Below, one piece after another: positions 23,009 through 34,070 of a DNA stretch of 64,000 nt. Both the position numbers and the translations under genes were made by a program. Origin of the DNA: Anarhynchus alexandrinus (lineage: Eukaryota; Chordata; Aves; Charadriiformes; Charadriidae); NCBI GenBank assembly GCA_008711295.1, contig VUYV01000046.1:4417569-4481568 (forward strand), given 5' to 3'. The notes below the pieces were generated by a model, which saw only the letters and a program-made list of their open reading frames with translations, did no database searches and had not been told where the DNA came from. Positions within the stretch are counted from its first letter, which is position 1. Each line of letters begins with the position of its first letter.

Positions 23009-23303
23009 TCACGGAATCACAGAATCACGGAATTTTCAGAGTTGGAAGGGACCTCTAGAGATCATCTAGTCCAACTCCCCTGCCAAAGCAGGATTGCCTA
23101 GAGCACATTACTCAGGACTGCATCCAGGCGGGTCTTGAAAATCTCCAGAGAAGGGGACTCCACAACCTCCCTGGGCAGCCTGTGCCAGTGCTCTGTCACC
23201 CAAACCGTAAAGAAGTTTTTCCGTGTGTTGGAACGGAACTTCCTATGTTCCAACTTGTGCCCATTGCCCCTCGTCCTGTCATTGGGAACAACTGAAATTT
23301 TAG
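23009..23303 (-). mobile_element. CR1 LINE 3' fragment
   Basis: The plus strand begins with CACGGAATCACAGAATCACGG, GTTGGAAGGGACCTCTAGAG and ATCATCTAGTCCAACTCC, the reverse complement of a common CR1 3' end, so the element reads leftward. It is truncated at about 23303, giving only about 295 bp. It belongs to a third subfamily in this window, with the CTAGAGATCATCTAGTCC type of 3' UTR. Confidence 0.93.
23098..23303 (-). pseudogene. CR1 ORF2 extreme C-terminus
   Basis: The last roughly 67 codons of ORF2 read without interruption to the natural stop at 23098-23100, including the conserved [20 protein letters not shown] block. Upstream of about 23303 the same frame stays open to 23391 by chance, but that part is not CR1. 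No catalytic motif is present. Confidence 0.85.
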
Positions 23304-23846
23304 AAAACGCACTGATTTGTGCAATGGAGCTTGGAGGGTTGTCACATAATACATCCTGTGGCTGTGTGCCTGTCGAAGACAAATAAATCAACTAATTTCT
23401 CTAACCTAATTTCTGCCACCTAACTTCACCTGGTTAAAATCAGAGTTGTTATGATCATCATACCTAAATTCAGCAGCAGAAGCTTTCTTTGCAGACACCT
23501 GAACTAGCAGTCTAGAACCCCATTGCTATTGATGGGAGATAGCCAACACAGAGCTCAGGCTGCTAGTCATGAGACTGGACGTACCCAACAATGCCACTGA
23601 ATGCCAACAAGTCTGTTCACTGGATCTTCTCCATTGTTAAAGAGAAGACCAGGATGGCATACTTGGATGCTGCCATCAAGCCATAAGAAGCCAGACCACC
23701 CCCAGCCCCAGAAGCTAGCCCAGGGTTGCTACCAATGCTCTCTCTGTACTCAGTCAAGAGACACAGGCACATCTCTGGGACAGCGCAGCTCAGCTGCTTT
23801 AAGTGCCCATGTTACATGTGCCTGTACACAAGTCCGCTCCCTCTGA

Positions 23847-23880
23847 TGACTACACATTTACCTTTTTTAATGTGTAGTCA
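23847..23880. repeat. Perfect 12-bp inverted repeat with 10-base loop
   Basis: TGACTACACATT at 23847-23858 is exactly mirrored by AATGTGTAGTCA at 23869-23880, around a T-rich 10-base spacer. It could form a cruciform or an RNA hairpin. No flanking duplication or element identity is apparent. Confidence 0.8.
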
Positions 23881-26800
23881 AAAAGGATGAAGGCTGCCCA
23901 GAGTTCACCAGTGTGACAAATGGGCAAAGACAGTCCTGCTTCCATGTCAGGTCTTTATTAAAGTAATTGAGGGGACTTATTTCTGGAAACACCTGCCTAG
24001 CGTTAATTTTCACATATATGTCTGCATTTCTGAAGTGCTAATAACTTGCTGGCACTGTAACTTTGCAAAGCTTGGCACACATCCTCTCTCTTCTGAAGAT
24101 GTCTCACTCTGTTTATTCGGGGCTCTTCACCTGTAATGATATGCTGTGCTGCTTGTTTAAAAAGTGCTGCTTAATAAATAGAGCTGCATTTATGCTTAGC
24201 AGATTGAAGAAGAAGCTTCCCCTCTCACAACATCAAGCATAATTTGCCCAATTTTACCCACTTGATAGGGAAGCCCATCAATTTCAGCCAGAAATGACCT
24301 AGGAATAAAAACACTATGTCCTGCTAGAGATATCAGCATTGCAAACAACTATAGTGTTCCAAGATTCTCCATTCCTTGTTGGTTTTGCAATCTTTTGCAA
24401 TCCTTAATATATCTGCAAGTGTTGCTATGTTTTGGTTGTTTTTTTTTTTTTATTAGGCACCATACAAACATCTTCTGTTAAGTAGAGAGAAAATGCACAC
24501 AGGAACAGTTGGCCATTTCTTACTATCTGCAAAAGCTAGGTGAAAATACAAATAATCAGACTCCCTCACAATGTGTGAGGCACCAGGTTTTGTTTGACTG
24601 TAATTGCTCCCCTGATTGCCATGCATACAGCCTCGGCAGCAATCTCAGATTTGCAAAACTATCATCTTCTCCTGCAGTTCACAGAATTGAAATAAGGATG
24701 TGAAACTACCTCTGTTGCTCCAGTTTCCAGACCTTTTTCTATCCCTCTAACCAACAATAATCCAACCTTACCTTGATCTTAGGGGAGAGATACTTTATTA
24801 TTCCTAGTAAAAGCAAGAGGATTTAATTGGTTAATTTTTATTTTCTATTACACCTTGCCTTTCAGTTCTGCCACCACTTTATTCAGAAAATGAACATAGC
24901 TTTAATATAGTTCTAAAAAGATAAAGATGGAATGTAAATTATTTCATATTGATTTGTGACGCAGCAAATATGCATATTTTAAAGATCTTATCATGAGATA
25001 TGTTTCCAGTTGGTGAAAATTTAGCTAAGCTCAATTCCACATATTTATTTTTCCTACAAAATTAATTGAATACATTGGTAAGTATCTGTCCCAGGCTACT
25101 CATATCTTTTCTATCCGTTAAGATGCCAACAGAAAAATAATTGCAAACTCAAACCAGTGCTTTATATCTCCCATCTCAGCCTACTTTTACTCTGAGTCAG
25201 CAGAAAGAATTTAAAAATAAATCAAAACCTTCCCAGTACCTTGTGGCAAGACACATCACAGTACGTTAGAGCAAACTCTCTCATCTTTCAAACTGTCCTA
25301 CTAACTGGGATGAGAACATTAAAATAAACCAAATTCCAAATTCCAGTCTTGGCAAGTCAATAAAAGAGGATATCTTGGTATTTTCAAATTATATTTTGTC
25401 ATGGCTTTCAAACACGCTTTACTAGGTGACTTATATTTAATAAATAAACTTTTTTTTATGTATGGAAAAATGTTTCCATATCACATTAAAGTATCTGGAC
25501 AACAATTATTAGTTTGACCTTTGTAAAATGTCATCACTGCAGAAGTGAAACCATACTTCCTCAACTCCTGCCATTTTTTGTTGCTCCTCTTTTTTTTTTC
25601 CCCACAATTCCTGCACTATCACAGCTGAGTGAACACTTAACAGAGCACCAGGGAGGGAAAAAAGAGCTGTAGACCTTGTCTCCAAATTATGTGGTGAAGA
25701 GATGCTTTGCTAATACACAGCCCTCCTCTTTATTTCCCCCTGAAACAGGGAGTTGCAATCTAATGTCATACTTGTTTTTTTTTTCCCCCTCCAAGGCAGG
25801 GGCTATCAAAATCTCATTGACAGAAGTCACCCGTATGAACTGACATGAAAAAGCAATGAAAACGTCAGACATTTTTGCATTGAAATGTGTCCACAAATTT
25901 TGCCCAGCTCTGATATGAAGCCAGCGCTTGAATGAACCCTGCTTTGCATCCTTAACTGTAAAAGCTGCAACCTGCACAAGTCTGATAACAGCTCACAGCT
26001 AATGCTGAAACGTTTTTTCCAGCTTGCAAGCAATTCCTTTAAAGAAGGAAATTGAAGAGCAGCCATTAGCACCAATAACATTGCCTTTCATCCATCCCAT
26101 GGTTTGGTGCACGCTGGGGCTGCTAGAGGAGGGATCCCACGTTTCTGGGTGGAAAATAAGGCTGTGTGAAATCAACAGCATTCCACTGGGATACACGTCA
26201 AACCCTCTACAACAGCAGTAGTCAGCCATGTTGACTGTTTTCCTCTTAAACCGAAGCTCATCCTATTTTATTCATTCCCTTTGCTCTTAAAGAAAAAGGT
26301 TTTAAGCTCACAAGAGCCCTGGTCTTCTCTTCTGGAATACTCTTTCTTGTCCAAATATCAAGCTGTCAGACTGAGCCTCTATGGGCTTTCCTCCCACTCC
26401 ATCTCTCCAGAGACTTGCTGAGACTTTCTTTGCAGCTGAAATTAAACTAGCAACCCTGTAATTTTAGATGTAGCTTGTCACCAGCAGTCTAAGTAATGAA
26501 GACACCTGCTGGTTGCTCACCACCCAGGCATCAGAGAGATCTCTCCTGGCATCGATTTTAATTAGCTCTTTGCAATGCCTTTTGCCTTCTCATCCTCCTT
26601 TCATCAGGAAACCTTCACCCATATTCCTTTCAGAATCATACTCTGCAGATCTTGAATTGTGCTGAGCTGTAGCTGACTCAAAATTGGACCTCTTGTGTTC
26701 AGAAACTCCACTACTGAAGGTAGAGCAACAGAGCAATTGCCCTCTCTTATGCCCTACTTTTTTCCATGGAGTATAAGTGGTTCGCATACCTTGTGAATCA

Positions 26801-29260
26801 TCTAAATTCTGTAGAATCTACATTAAAAATACCTGACCTCATTAAAAAGGAAATATTTCAGCCTCTGACACTGAACAGTCAAAATGTATTACTGGATGAG
26901 CAGAAGTGTGAACTGCAGCTATCCATCATACCAATTTTCACCATGCACCATATATTTATAACAGCCATTTTCCTAACAGTAGATAAGATGTGGTGCATTT
27001 GATCACATGTAAACCAGTTCCGTTCTTTCTGGAAGGAAAGAACCTTAGTGGGAAAAGAAACTTTAAGAATATACAAAAAAACTATTATCACCGTGATCTG
27101 ACACAGATACAGCGAAAGGAACAGATGAATCACAGCCAGAGAGTACCTGCAAGAGGGTACAGTGATGCGCAGCACCAGTGTCGGTAGTTAAATGCCTGTG
27201 AAGCCTTAGTGGCTTGTTAACAACAGGGATTTGAACTGCGTAGGGCTGTGCTTTAGAAGGGTTTGGGAAGACCCATCTGCAGCCTGTTGCTTTGCTGTTC
27301 GAGGCTGGTATCCTGCAGCACTGGACGGAGCAGGAATGCCTGTACTGCCAATTAAAAAAAGGGGACAAGGAAAGATTTCAAGCACCAAGCCCTGACTACC
27401 CACATTGGATGCAATGGTTTTGGATTGTAACAGCTAAGCTTGCTATGATAAATCTTTTTTTCAAAGCAGGCTATTTCTAACTTGCAGCAGTCTGTGCTGT
27501 TTAGCAATTGCTCACCTCTGGGCCCAAGCTCATACTCTCTTCAAAGACCTGCTCTGAAGGTGTTCCCCAAAATGGTCTCTGGCCCTGCCTGGGAAAAGCA
27601 AGGAGTATGCCCTTAAAAAGCAGCTCCAGGAAGGCTCTCTGGAGGTAAGCGACTTTATTTCTTGGCTCTTATTGAATGACACAGGCTGTCAAGTAAGAAA
27701 TGCATTATCAAGAAGAACAGGGCAGTTAAAATCCATTCCAGAGACTGACAATTGAGAAATGCAAAAAACACAAACAGGGAAAACTTGAGCACTTCCCTGT
27801 GTATCTGCAAGCAACAAGTGCCAGGGAAAGGAAAGAGAAGCACTTAGAAGCTGCTTTATGTAGCTGCTTTGGGCATTTAATAGTTCCCAGTTACATCAGT
27901 TAAAGATGGAGAAATATGAACATGCATTACATTTCTGAGGAGTGTAGCACTCCCTATAAAAATAAAATTTACGGGTACAGCATTTTCTGCAGAGTGGAAA
28001 AAAGGGAGGGAGGGAGCAAGGAGGGCTTTGTGAGTGATCTGAGGCTGAAAGGCCAGTTGTGATGTTTCTGTTAGCTAACTGACAGGACAGCAGATCTCCC
28101 CTTGTTCTGGTGCAAAATATTCAGGCAACAGCTCCATGTTACAGGGATCTGTTGGCCACGTTAGTAAAAAGATTTATTCCCTGTCTGCAGAAGAAATTGT
28201 ATTGGCTCAGTGGATGGGACAAAAACTGCAGTATGTTCAGTTGGAGACAGGGTGGTGGGAAGCTCTTGAGCTGGCTTTGTGGCTCTAGCTGCACCCTGAG
28301 AAAGGGAGGGAGATAGAGAGACAGGCTGTGGCAGTCCCTGAGAGACCTGATGAAAAGCATTTCAAATTTGCCACATGAAGGAACTCACTCGTTCCCATCT
28401 TCCATTTCTGAAGCTGTAATAGAGATGGGAATTGGAGCCTGTTTTCCCCAAGCCTCATACCAGTGACCTGCTTAGAAGAGGAACAGATTTTTCACAGAGG
28501 GGAAGAGCAGAGAAGCCTGCTTCAACTCCAACCAGTGAAGCAGAAAAGCCACCTTATCCCAAACCTTCAGTCTTGTAGAATTTGATAAATACTCTTTTCG
28601 AACTATTTTTCCCCCAGAGGGTCTAAAAAGCAAAAATGAATACTTAAAATAAAAAGAAGAAAAACAGAATAAAATAAAAAACACAAATCCTTATTTTTGT
28701 CTCTTAAAACTAAAACAGGAAATTTCCTGTTTAGGAAATAACTTGAAAGAAAAAAAATTTTTCAAATTATGTCAATGTGGGATTTTTTGCTATGAAGCTG
28801 TTTCAGTGAAACAAGGACTTCAGCTATTCTATCTCCTCCACCCTTGCATTGGAGGTGGGTGTCCCCTCATGGGGTATGACTGTACCTGTAGCCACTCCAT
28901 TTCCCATTTCTGTCAAAACCATCAGGGTTAACAAAAAACTAAACCAGAACCAAAACAAACCCCAAAATAGATATTATTTTAGATATGTTTGCTAACCCAC
29001 TTCCTTTTAGCAGGATTGGTTGAGGAGAGTTGAGGTGTTCATTCACACCTGTGAGGAGATTGCAACATCTGTGGTGGGACAAGAAGGAACAGCAGAAGGT
29101 GATAACACTTTAACCTCAACTAACCACCAGCAGCCAGAGGTCCTTCCTTAAGGTGGTGCTGTCCTTGAAACAATTCGTCCCACTGGGTTCAGTCTGATCC
29201 TTTCAGCACTTACACGTTAACCCGCCTTCCTCTCCTAAGAACAGTTAAACCTTATAAAGG

Positions 29261-29280
29261 ATCATGATAAATCATGATAA
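29261..29280. repeat. 10-bp tandem duplication
   Basis: ATCATGATAA occurs twice head to tail without mismatch. It is minor and probably a slippage product. Confidence 0.75.
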
Positions 29281-29879
29281 TAACTCCATCCTTCTTGCCA
29301 ACTTTGAGCAATTGGACCTTTCTCTGAGCCTTCCCTTATGACCCAGTTATCTCCAACTCCTCTAAGGCCTTTTAATTTGGGAAAAGAACTTCTAGGAGAG
29401 CATTAACAGTTTCACTGTTATTCTAGGTCATTAAACCCTCTAAATAGCAATGCTCGTTTTTGAGGACTATCTCATTAACTACCTTGGTCAAGTACCTAGG
29501 AGGCCAAGCTATGCATCAGGTGCTGTACAAAAAAAAAGAAGCAAATTCTATCTCCTGCATCAGCTACCCTAGCACAAGACGAGATATTGGATGGATGCAG
29601 ATGAACAACAGGGAACGGAGAAATAACATGATGTTATTGGTCAGCATGACAGTGACTAGCAGGCCTCTAGTAATCAAAGTACCAGATTTGTTGGTGGAAG
29701 AGAGTATATTCCTGTTCTTCAACCTGTCAGCCATACAAGTCACGCATCATATTCCAGACCCTGATCTTAACTTATGAGACATATATTAATTCCAAGCTGC
29801 AGTGTGCCATTCCATATTAGTCACTGCTCCCAGAATTTCTTATCGTACTAATTAAACCCTGAGATTCTCAAATTCTATA

Positions 29880-29995
29880 AGCCATGCGCTGCGTTTATAT
29901 TATAGGACATAGGATTTTAATTGAGCAGCCAGCTCATTATTGCTCATGCTCAGACTATGGGATAATGAGTTATTACTGCTTGCCTCAGGTGATTT
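29880..29995. promoter_or_regulatory. Candidate conserved non-coding element
   Basis: This complex block has paired homeodomain-type words: CTCATTAT at 29933-29940 and its inverse ATAATGAG at 29962-29969, followed by TTATTACTGCTTGCC. No repeat signature is present. Regulatory identity is inferred from composition only. Confidence 0.2.
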
Positions 29996-31237
29996 CTGAG
30001 CTAGGAGGCAGCAGGAGGAGAGGTGTCCTGCATAGCTGATGGCATTGCCTCACCATGGCAGCACTTAGGACAGGTTGTCATAAGGAGCAGCCCAAGCCTC
30101 TAAGACAGAAGGCAAAAGGAAAATTCAAGGAGAGAGCGCTAGGGACCTGAAGGTCTTATTTTCTCTTAGTAGTAGAAATAATTAAGCTCACACTTTTGTT
30201 GGCAGAGCACTAGACAGTAGATCAGTCAACATGTCTCCCAAGCAATGGTATTTGATTCATGAAGCAGAAGAAATATCATCATCTCATGGAGAAAAATCAG
30301 ACATATATATCTTTTCAGCCTTGGATGTACTTGCTGAGCTGTAACATGGTCCTGTCTTCCTCTGCAGCCTAGAAATGAGAAAATCCCACTTGACAACAAC
30401 TGATTCTACCCTTTCTGTTTTTCTTTTTCATGTTTCAAAAACTCAGTCTGAGGCGACAGGGAAGATACCTCTAAGACAACTCTTGTTCTTAAAGATGTTT
30501 GCAATTCAATCATTTTCCATGGTAAATGCTAGGAAATGCAACTCCAGTCCCCCAATGACTGTTTTGTGATCCATGTGAATATGAGTCACCAGATAAAAAC
30601 GTATCTGGGTAGTTATCATTATATTATCAGAACTTCTTGTGGCTACTGCTCACGTCATCCTCCTTCTCAGAAGGTTTTGAAGTGTCATACCTTATTTCAA
30701 AGGGAGAGGGGGATAGGGGTTGGGATGGGACACTGGGTTATAGGATTAAGTACAGAATAAGAAACATTAGGAAATGAACTATTACTCCCTTGTCTCCTGG
30801 AGCAGGGCCTTACTATATAAAGCATTATTTTCTCAACCTTGAACTCCTTATTCAGACTTGAAAAGACAATAATCTACAGCTCTCCCCACATCCCATTCCA
30901 TATCTTTTAATAACAATGTTATATATCGATGGTAACAGAGATAAGGATGCGTGATTTGTGTGTGTTCTGACTGACAATACTTGAAAGAGGACTGGAGGAG
31001 TGGGAAAACAACATTGTCTTTGCTCCAGACTATAGTGGGATTTTCAATGCCCTGTTGTTCATCCCTTCACACCGTCTTTCACAACATCCACAGGAGTTAC
31101 AGTGCAACATCATCTGCAAAACCATACATGACACTGTCTCTGTCTACCTTGAAATGCTAATTCTTTCAGGGTGTCCTTTCCTAAAGTCAACCACCCCAAG
31201 GCTGGTCCCTTCACCCAGTCATACTCTCTACCCACGC

Positions 31238-31640
31238 TGTTGGGGTTTAACTGTCGCCAGTGTTCGGTGAGCCTTATGCAGGGGTGTTAGGCTGTGAGGG
31301 TGTTTTGTGGCTTTTCAGTTCAAAGAGCCCAAAGTAATGTGAGAGTCATGAGACTGTGAGGGTCAAGAGTGTTGTATTGTCCCAGAGCAAGGCTGAGAGG
31401 ATATGGGAGGTCTCAGGGTCTGATGAAACACCAGTGTCAAGGAAGGAAAACCTTGTGTGGTCTCATGCACACTTCTCAAGTGCAGGCATCCTTCGAGTGA
31501 ACTATCCCACACCTAGCTTTCCCCTCAGACACAGCGAGGCGGTTCTCTGCAGAGGAAAGTCTATAAGCCAGCTAGGAAAGTCTATAAACCAGTTAACATA
31601 CTGTCGTGATCAGGGGACTAAGGCTCGAGAAAAAAACACA
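31238..31640 (+). mobile_element. Possible unclassified LTR-like segment
   Basis: The segment opens with TGTTGGGGTTTAAC, which looks like an LTR terminus. It contains two adjacent 21-bp copies with a TATAA-type core (31554-31574 and 31575-31595; GTCTATAAGCC and GTCTATAAACC) and ends near AAAAAACACA. However, I find no target-site duplication and no sure right end, and I do not recognise the family. It could equally be unique sequence with a small duplication. Confidence 0.2.
31554..31595. repeat. 21-bp tandem duplication, two copies
   Basis: GGAAAGTCTATAAGCCAGCT and GGAAAGTCTATAAACCAGTT head two consecutive 21-bp units that differ at only a few positions. Confidence 0.8.
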
Positions 31641-33969
31641 TAGCTAAGACATTTGGCACTACTGATGCCCTGAGATGCCTTTAGATCTTTAGGTGCTTTA
31701 CTCCAGTAGAGCAATACAAAAATAAATTCCGGCACAGAGTTGAGACATAGTACCCTGGGGGGTTAACGCAGAATAAAGCCATGGTTTTACTCATGCCTGC
31801 TATTGATGTAATAAACTTAAATCGTGCTCTATAATCCTGACTTCCTAACTGGTTCCCACTCTAAAAATCAAGGTAAAATATATTCACTTTCAAACAATAT
31901 TTTCATCTTTGTCACCAGGAGAGCATTGCTTTTCAGATAGTAAGTAAGAACATTAAATACACTTACAAAACCTGTAAAAGAAAAACCTGTGAGGAAGTTC
32001 TTTATTTATCTGGAAATAATTCGTGTTCAGCAGGTCACAAGGCTGATAGCCCTGCCTAACTTATCTTCCATCTGATTAAATAAGACAGCACCTTCCATTG
32101 AAGGTAATATAACACATCTAGGCCACCTTTCTGTCTAAATCATAATCTGTTGTGGGATGTGAAGCCCTCCAAGATTGCCACCAGCCAGAGTGACACTTTG
32201 GAAATAAAGCCATTATAAGTTTTCAACAACTCCAATACTTGTTTAGTTGAGCGACACTTCTCAGAGCGAGAAGTAGTATCACCAAGAGATTTGTAATTTC
32301 TCTTGGATCCTAGAAATATCATTCCTGGAACAACAAAAGATGTCCAGTGTGCATGAGATAAAACTGACCTGGGAAAATTAGTATAAGAGCTGAAGTTCCA
32401 TTTCACCTAGCTACTTTAAATTATTTATCACTTCCAATACAATTACACCTACTATTCCAAATCAAACCAAGGCTGTAGATTGTAGTCTAAAATAAATAGC
32501 TAATGGTATAAAATAGTACAGGCTGTAAACAGTGGGCAAAATAGGTGGACAATGGAAAATAAGACAAAGAGTGAGCAAATAAGCATAAAAATGTGGATGT
32601 CCCAGGTGTAGGCTCTGCTCAAAGCCAATCAGCAGCAGTAATCATGGTTGATAGGAACATAATTACTGTGGAATCACTAAGACAGAGAAGGATGATTGAC
32701 TGGTGTTATGCACTTTGTCTCTGATTCCTCTGCTTACTACTAGTAAGAAAGCAATTATTAAAAATTAACCATTTACACAAGTGATAAGACAATCAGCAAC
32801 ACTACAAATCAAGTTCCCATATCCTCAGCCCTCTCAAAATTCCATCAAAATAGATGTTATCTACAGCATCGCCTAAAAGGCTGGCGATTTCTGCCTATTT
32901 CAAACAAATATGTGTTATCCAATTTACTGAAATCAATCTGCATGTGCAGATTAATTTGGGGCTATAGATCTGTGAGTGAGTCTCAATTTCCTCAGTAAGA
33001 AAAGAAAATGAAGTCATGTAAGGCAGATAGACCAGCTGTAAGAAAAGAGGAGATCGCTGATAGCTGTATAAAGGGCCCTTCAGGGCTATAACATTTACCA
33101 AATTTAAAAGGCTGGCACTCACAAATGTGTGAGAAGAAATCTCCTTTTATGAAAGCACAATCCAGAACTGTCTATGGAGTTCAAAACCAGAAGATAGGGT
33201 TTGTCAAGCCTCATCTCTTACTTCTTCAAAAAACATCCTGAGGTTTCCTAGGCTGGAGCCTGATGTTTGAAATGGCAGCTTTCAAAATACTACATGCTTA
33301 TAATTTAGCAACAAATGAGGAATTTGGCATCAACTAACCGCTGAGTTTAGCACAGCTCCCTGACTTTCGGTCTGCCATTTGATTAACTTTTTATAAAATC
33401 AGCACAGTAAACAGTTTTCCTGCTTTTCTAGGGTAAGTTTATTTTCCTTACCAAAGGCTCCTTGTTCTCAGTCACCACACACAAAGACCCACGACTCTCC
33501 TTGCTCCCCTGTTTTGGGAATACCCTCGCTTTCCTCCCTCCCCCGCCCGCCAGCAGCGCTGTGTGTTTCTTTCATTCTTTCCATACTGGAGCCTCTGTGA
33601 AGAATGATCTATCCCGTTAAAGTGTCTTTAAGCAGGCTGAATGTAATTACCTGAACTGGAATATATCCAGGACTGTGGATTTAACAGCCATTAAAAATCT
33701 TGTTAAACATTTGTCATACCTTCTTAAATCGCCACACGCAGTGACAGCTTGGCATCTGAAAGATGGTAGTTCAGAACAGCACTGCTCTTACACTGGTGTA
33801 TTTGCTCCTCAAACAGCGAAGAAGTAAATGCCCCAGTCATGGGGACAACGTGATGGATGGTACATCAAGAGACTTTGCAATTCTTATATACTTTGCACCC
33901 AAACATCTAAAGAATGGTTAAATTAAGCCTTGGCAAACCTTTATGTTTGGTAACTAGCTGTTAGTTTCA
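31641..33969. other. Unique non-coding DNA
   Basis: Nothing recognised except a candidate conserved block at 33.6 kb. The preceding stretch at 33.53-33.56 kb is a short CCCTCCCCCGCCCGCC-type GC patch. Confidence 0.6.
33590..33745. promoter_or_regulatory. Candidate conserved non-coding element
   Basis: This AT-rich, non-repetitive block contains GAATGTAATTACCTGAA (TAATTA core at 33644-33649), CCATTAAAAATC and GTTAAACATTTGTCA. It follows a short GC-rich patch. It resembles vertebrate conserved enhancers in composition only. Confidence 0.22.
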
Positions 33970-34070
33970 GCACAGGAAGACCAGGAATGTGTCTTGTCAA
34001 AAGTCACAGAGCAAATTTACAGCAGAACGGGGAATGGAAATGTCCCGGAGAGCTCTTCTCTCCTGCACAG
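33970..34070 (-). mobile_element. MIR-like SINE relic
   Basis: GTGTCTTGTCAAAAGTCAC, AGAGCAAATTTACAGCAGAA, CGGGGAATGGAAATGTC and GAGCTCTTCTCTCC follow the inverted MIR plan (gtgacttgcccaaggtcac, acagcaagtctgtggcagag, cagggaatagaaccc, ctcctgactccc). Confidence 0.5.

Larger units (their letters stand above)
23304..31237. other. Long unique region
   Basis: I recognise no gene and no clear transposon over about 8 kb. Points of note are a perfect hairpin at 23847-23880, T-rich tracts at 24439-24452 and around 25773-25790, a 10-bp tandem repeat at 29261-29280, and a candidate non-coding element near 29.9 kb. Open frames are about 105 codons or less, often overlapping on both strands. Confidence 0.6.
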
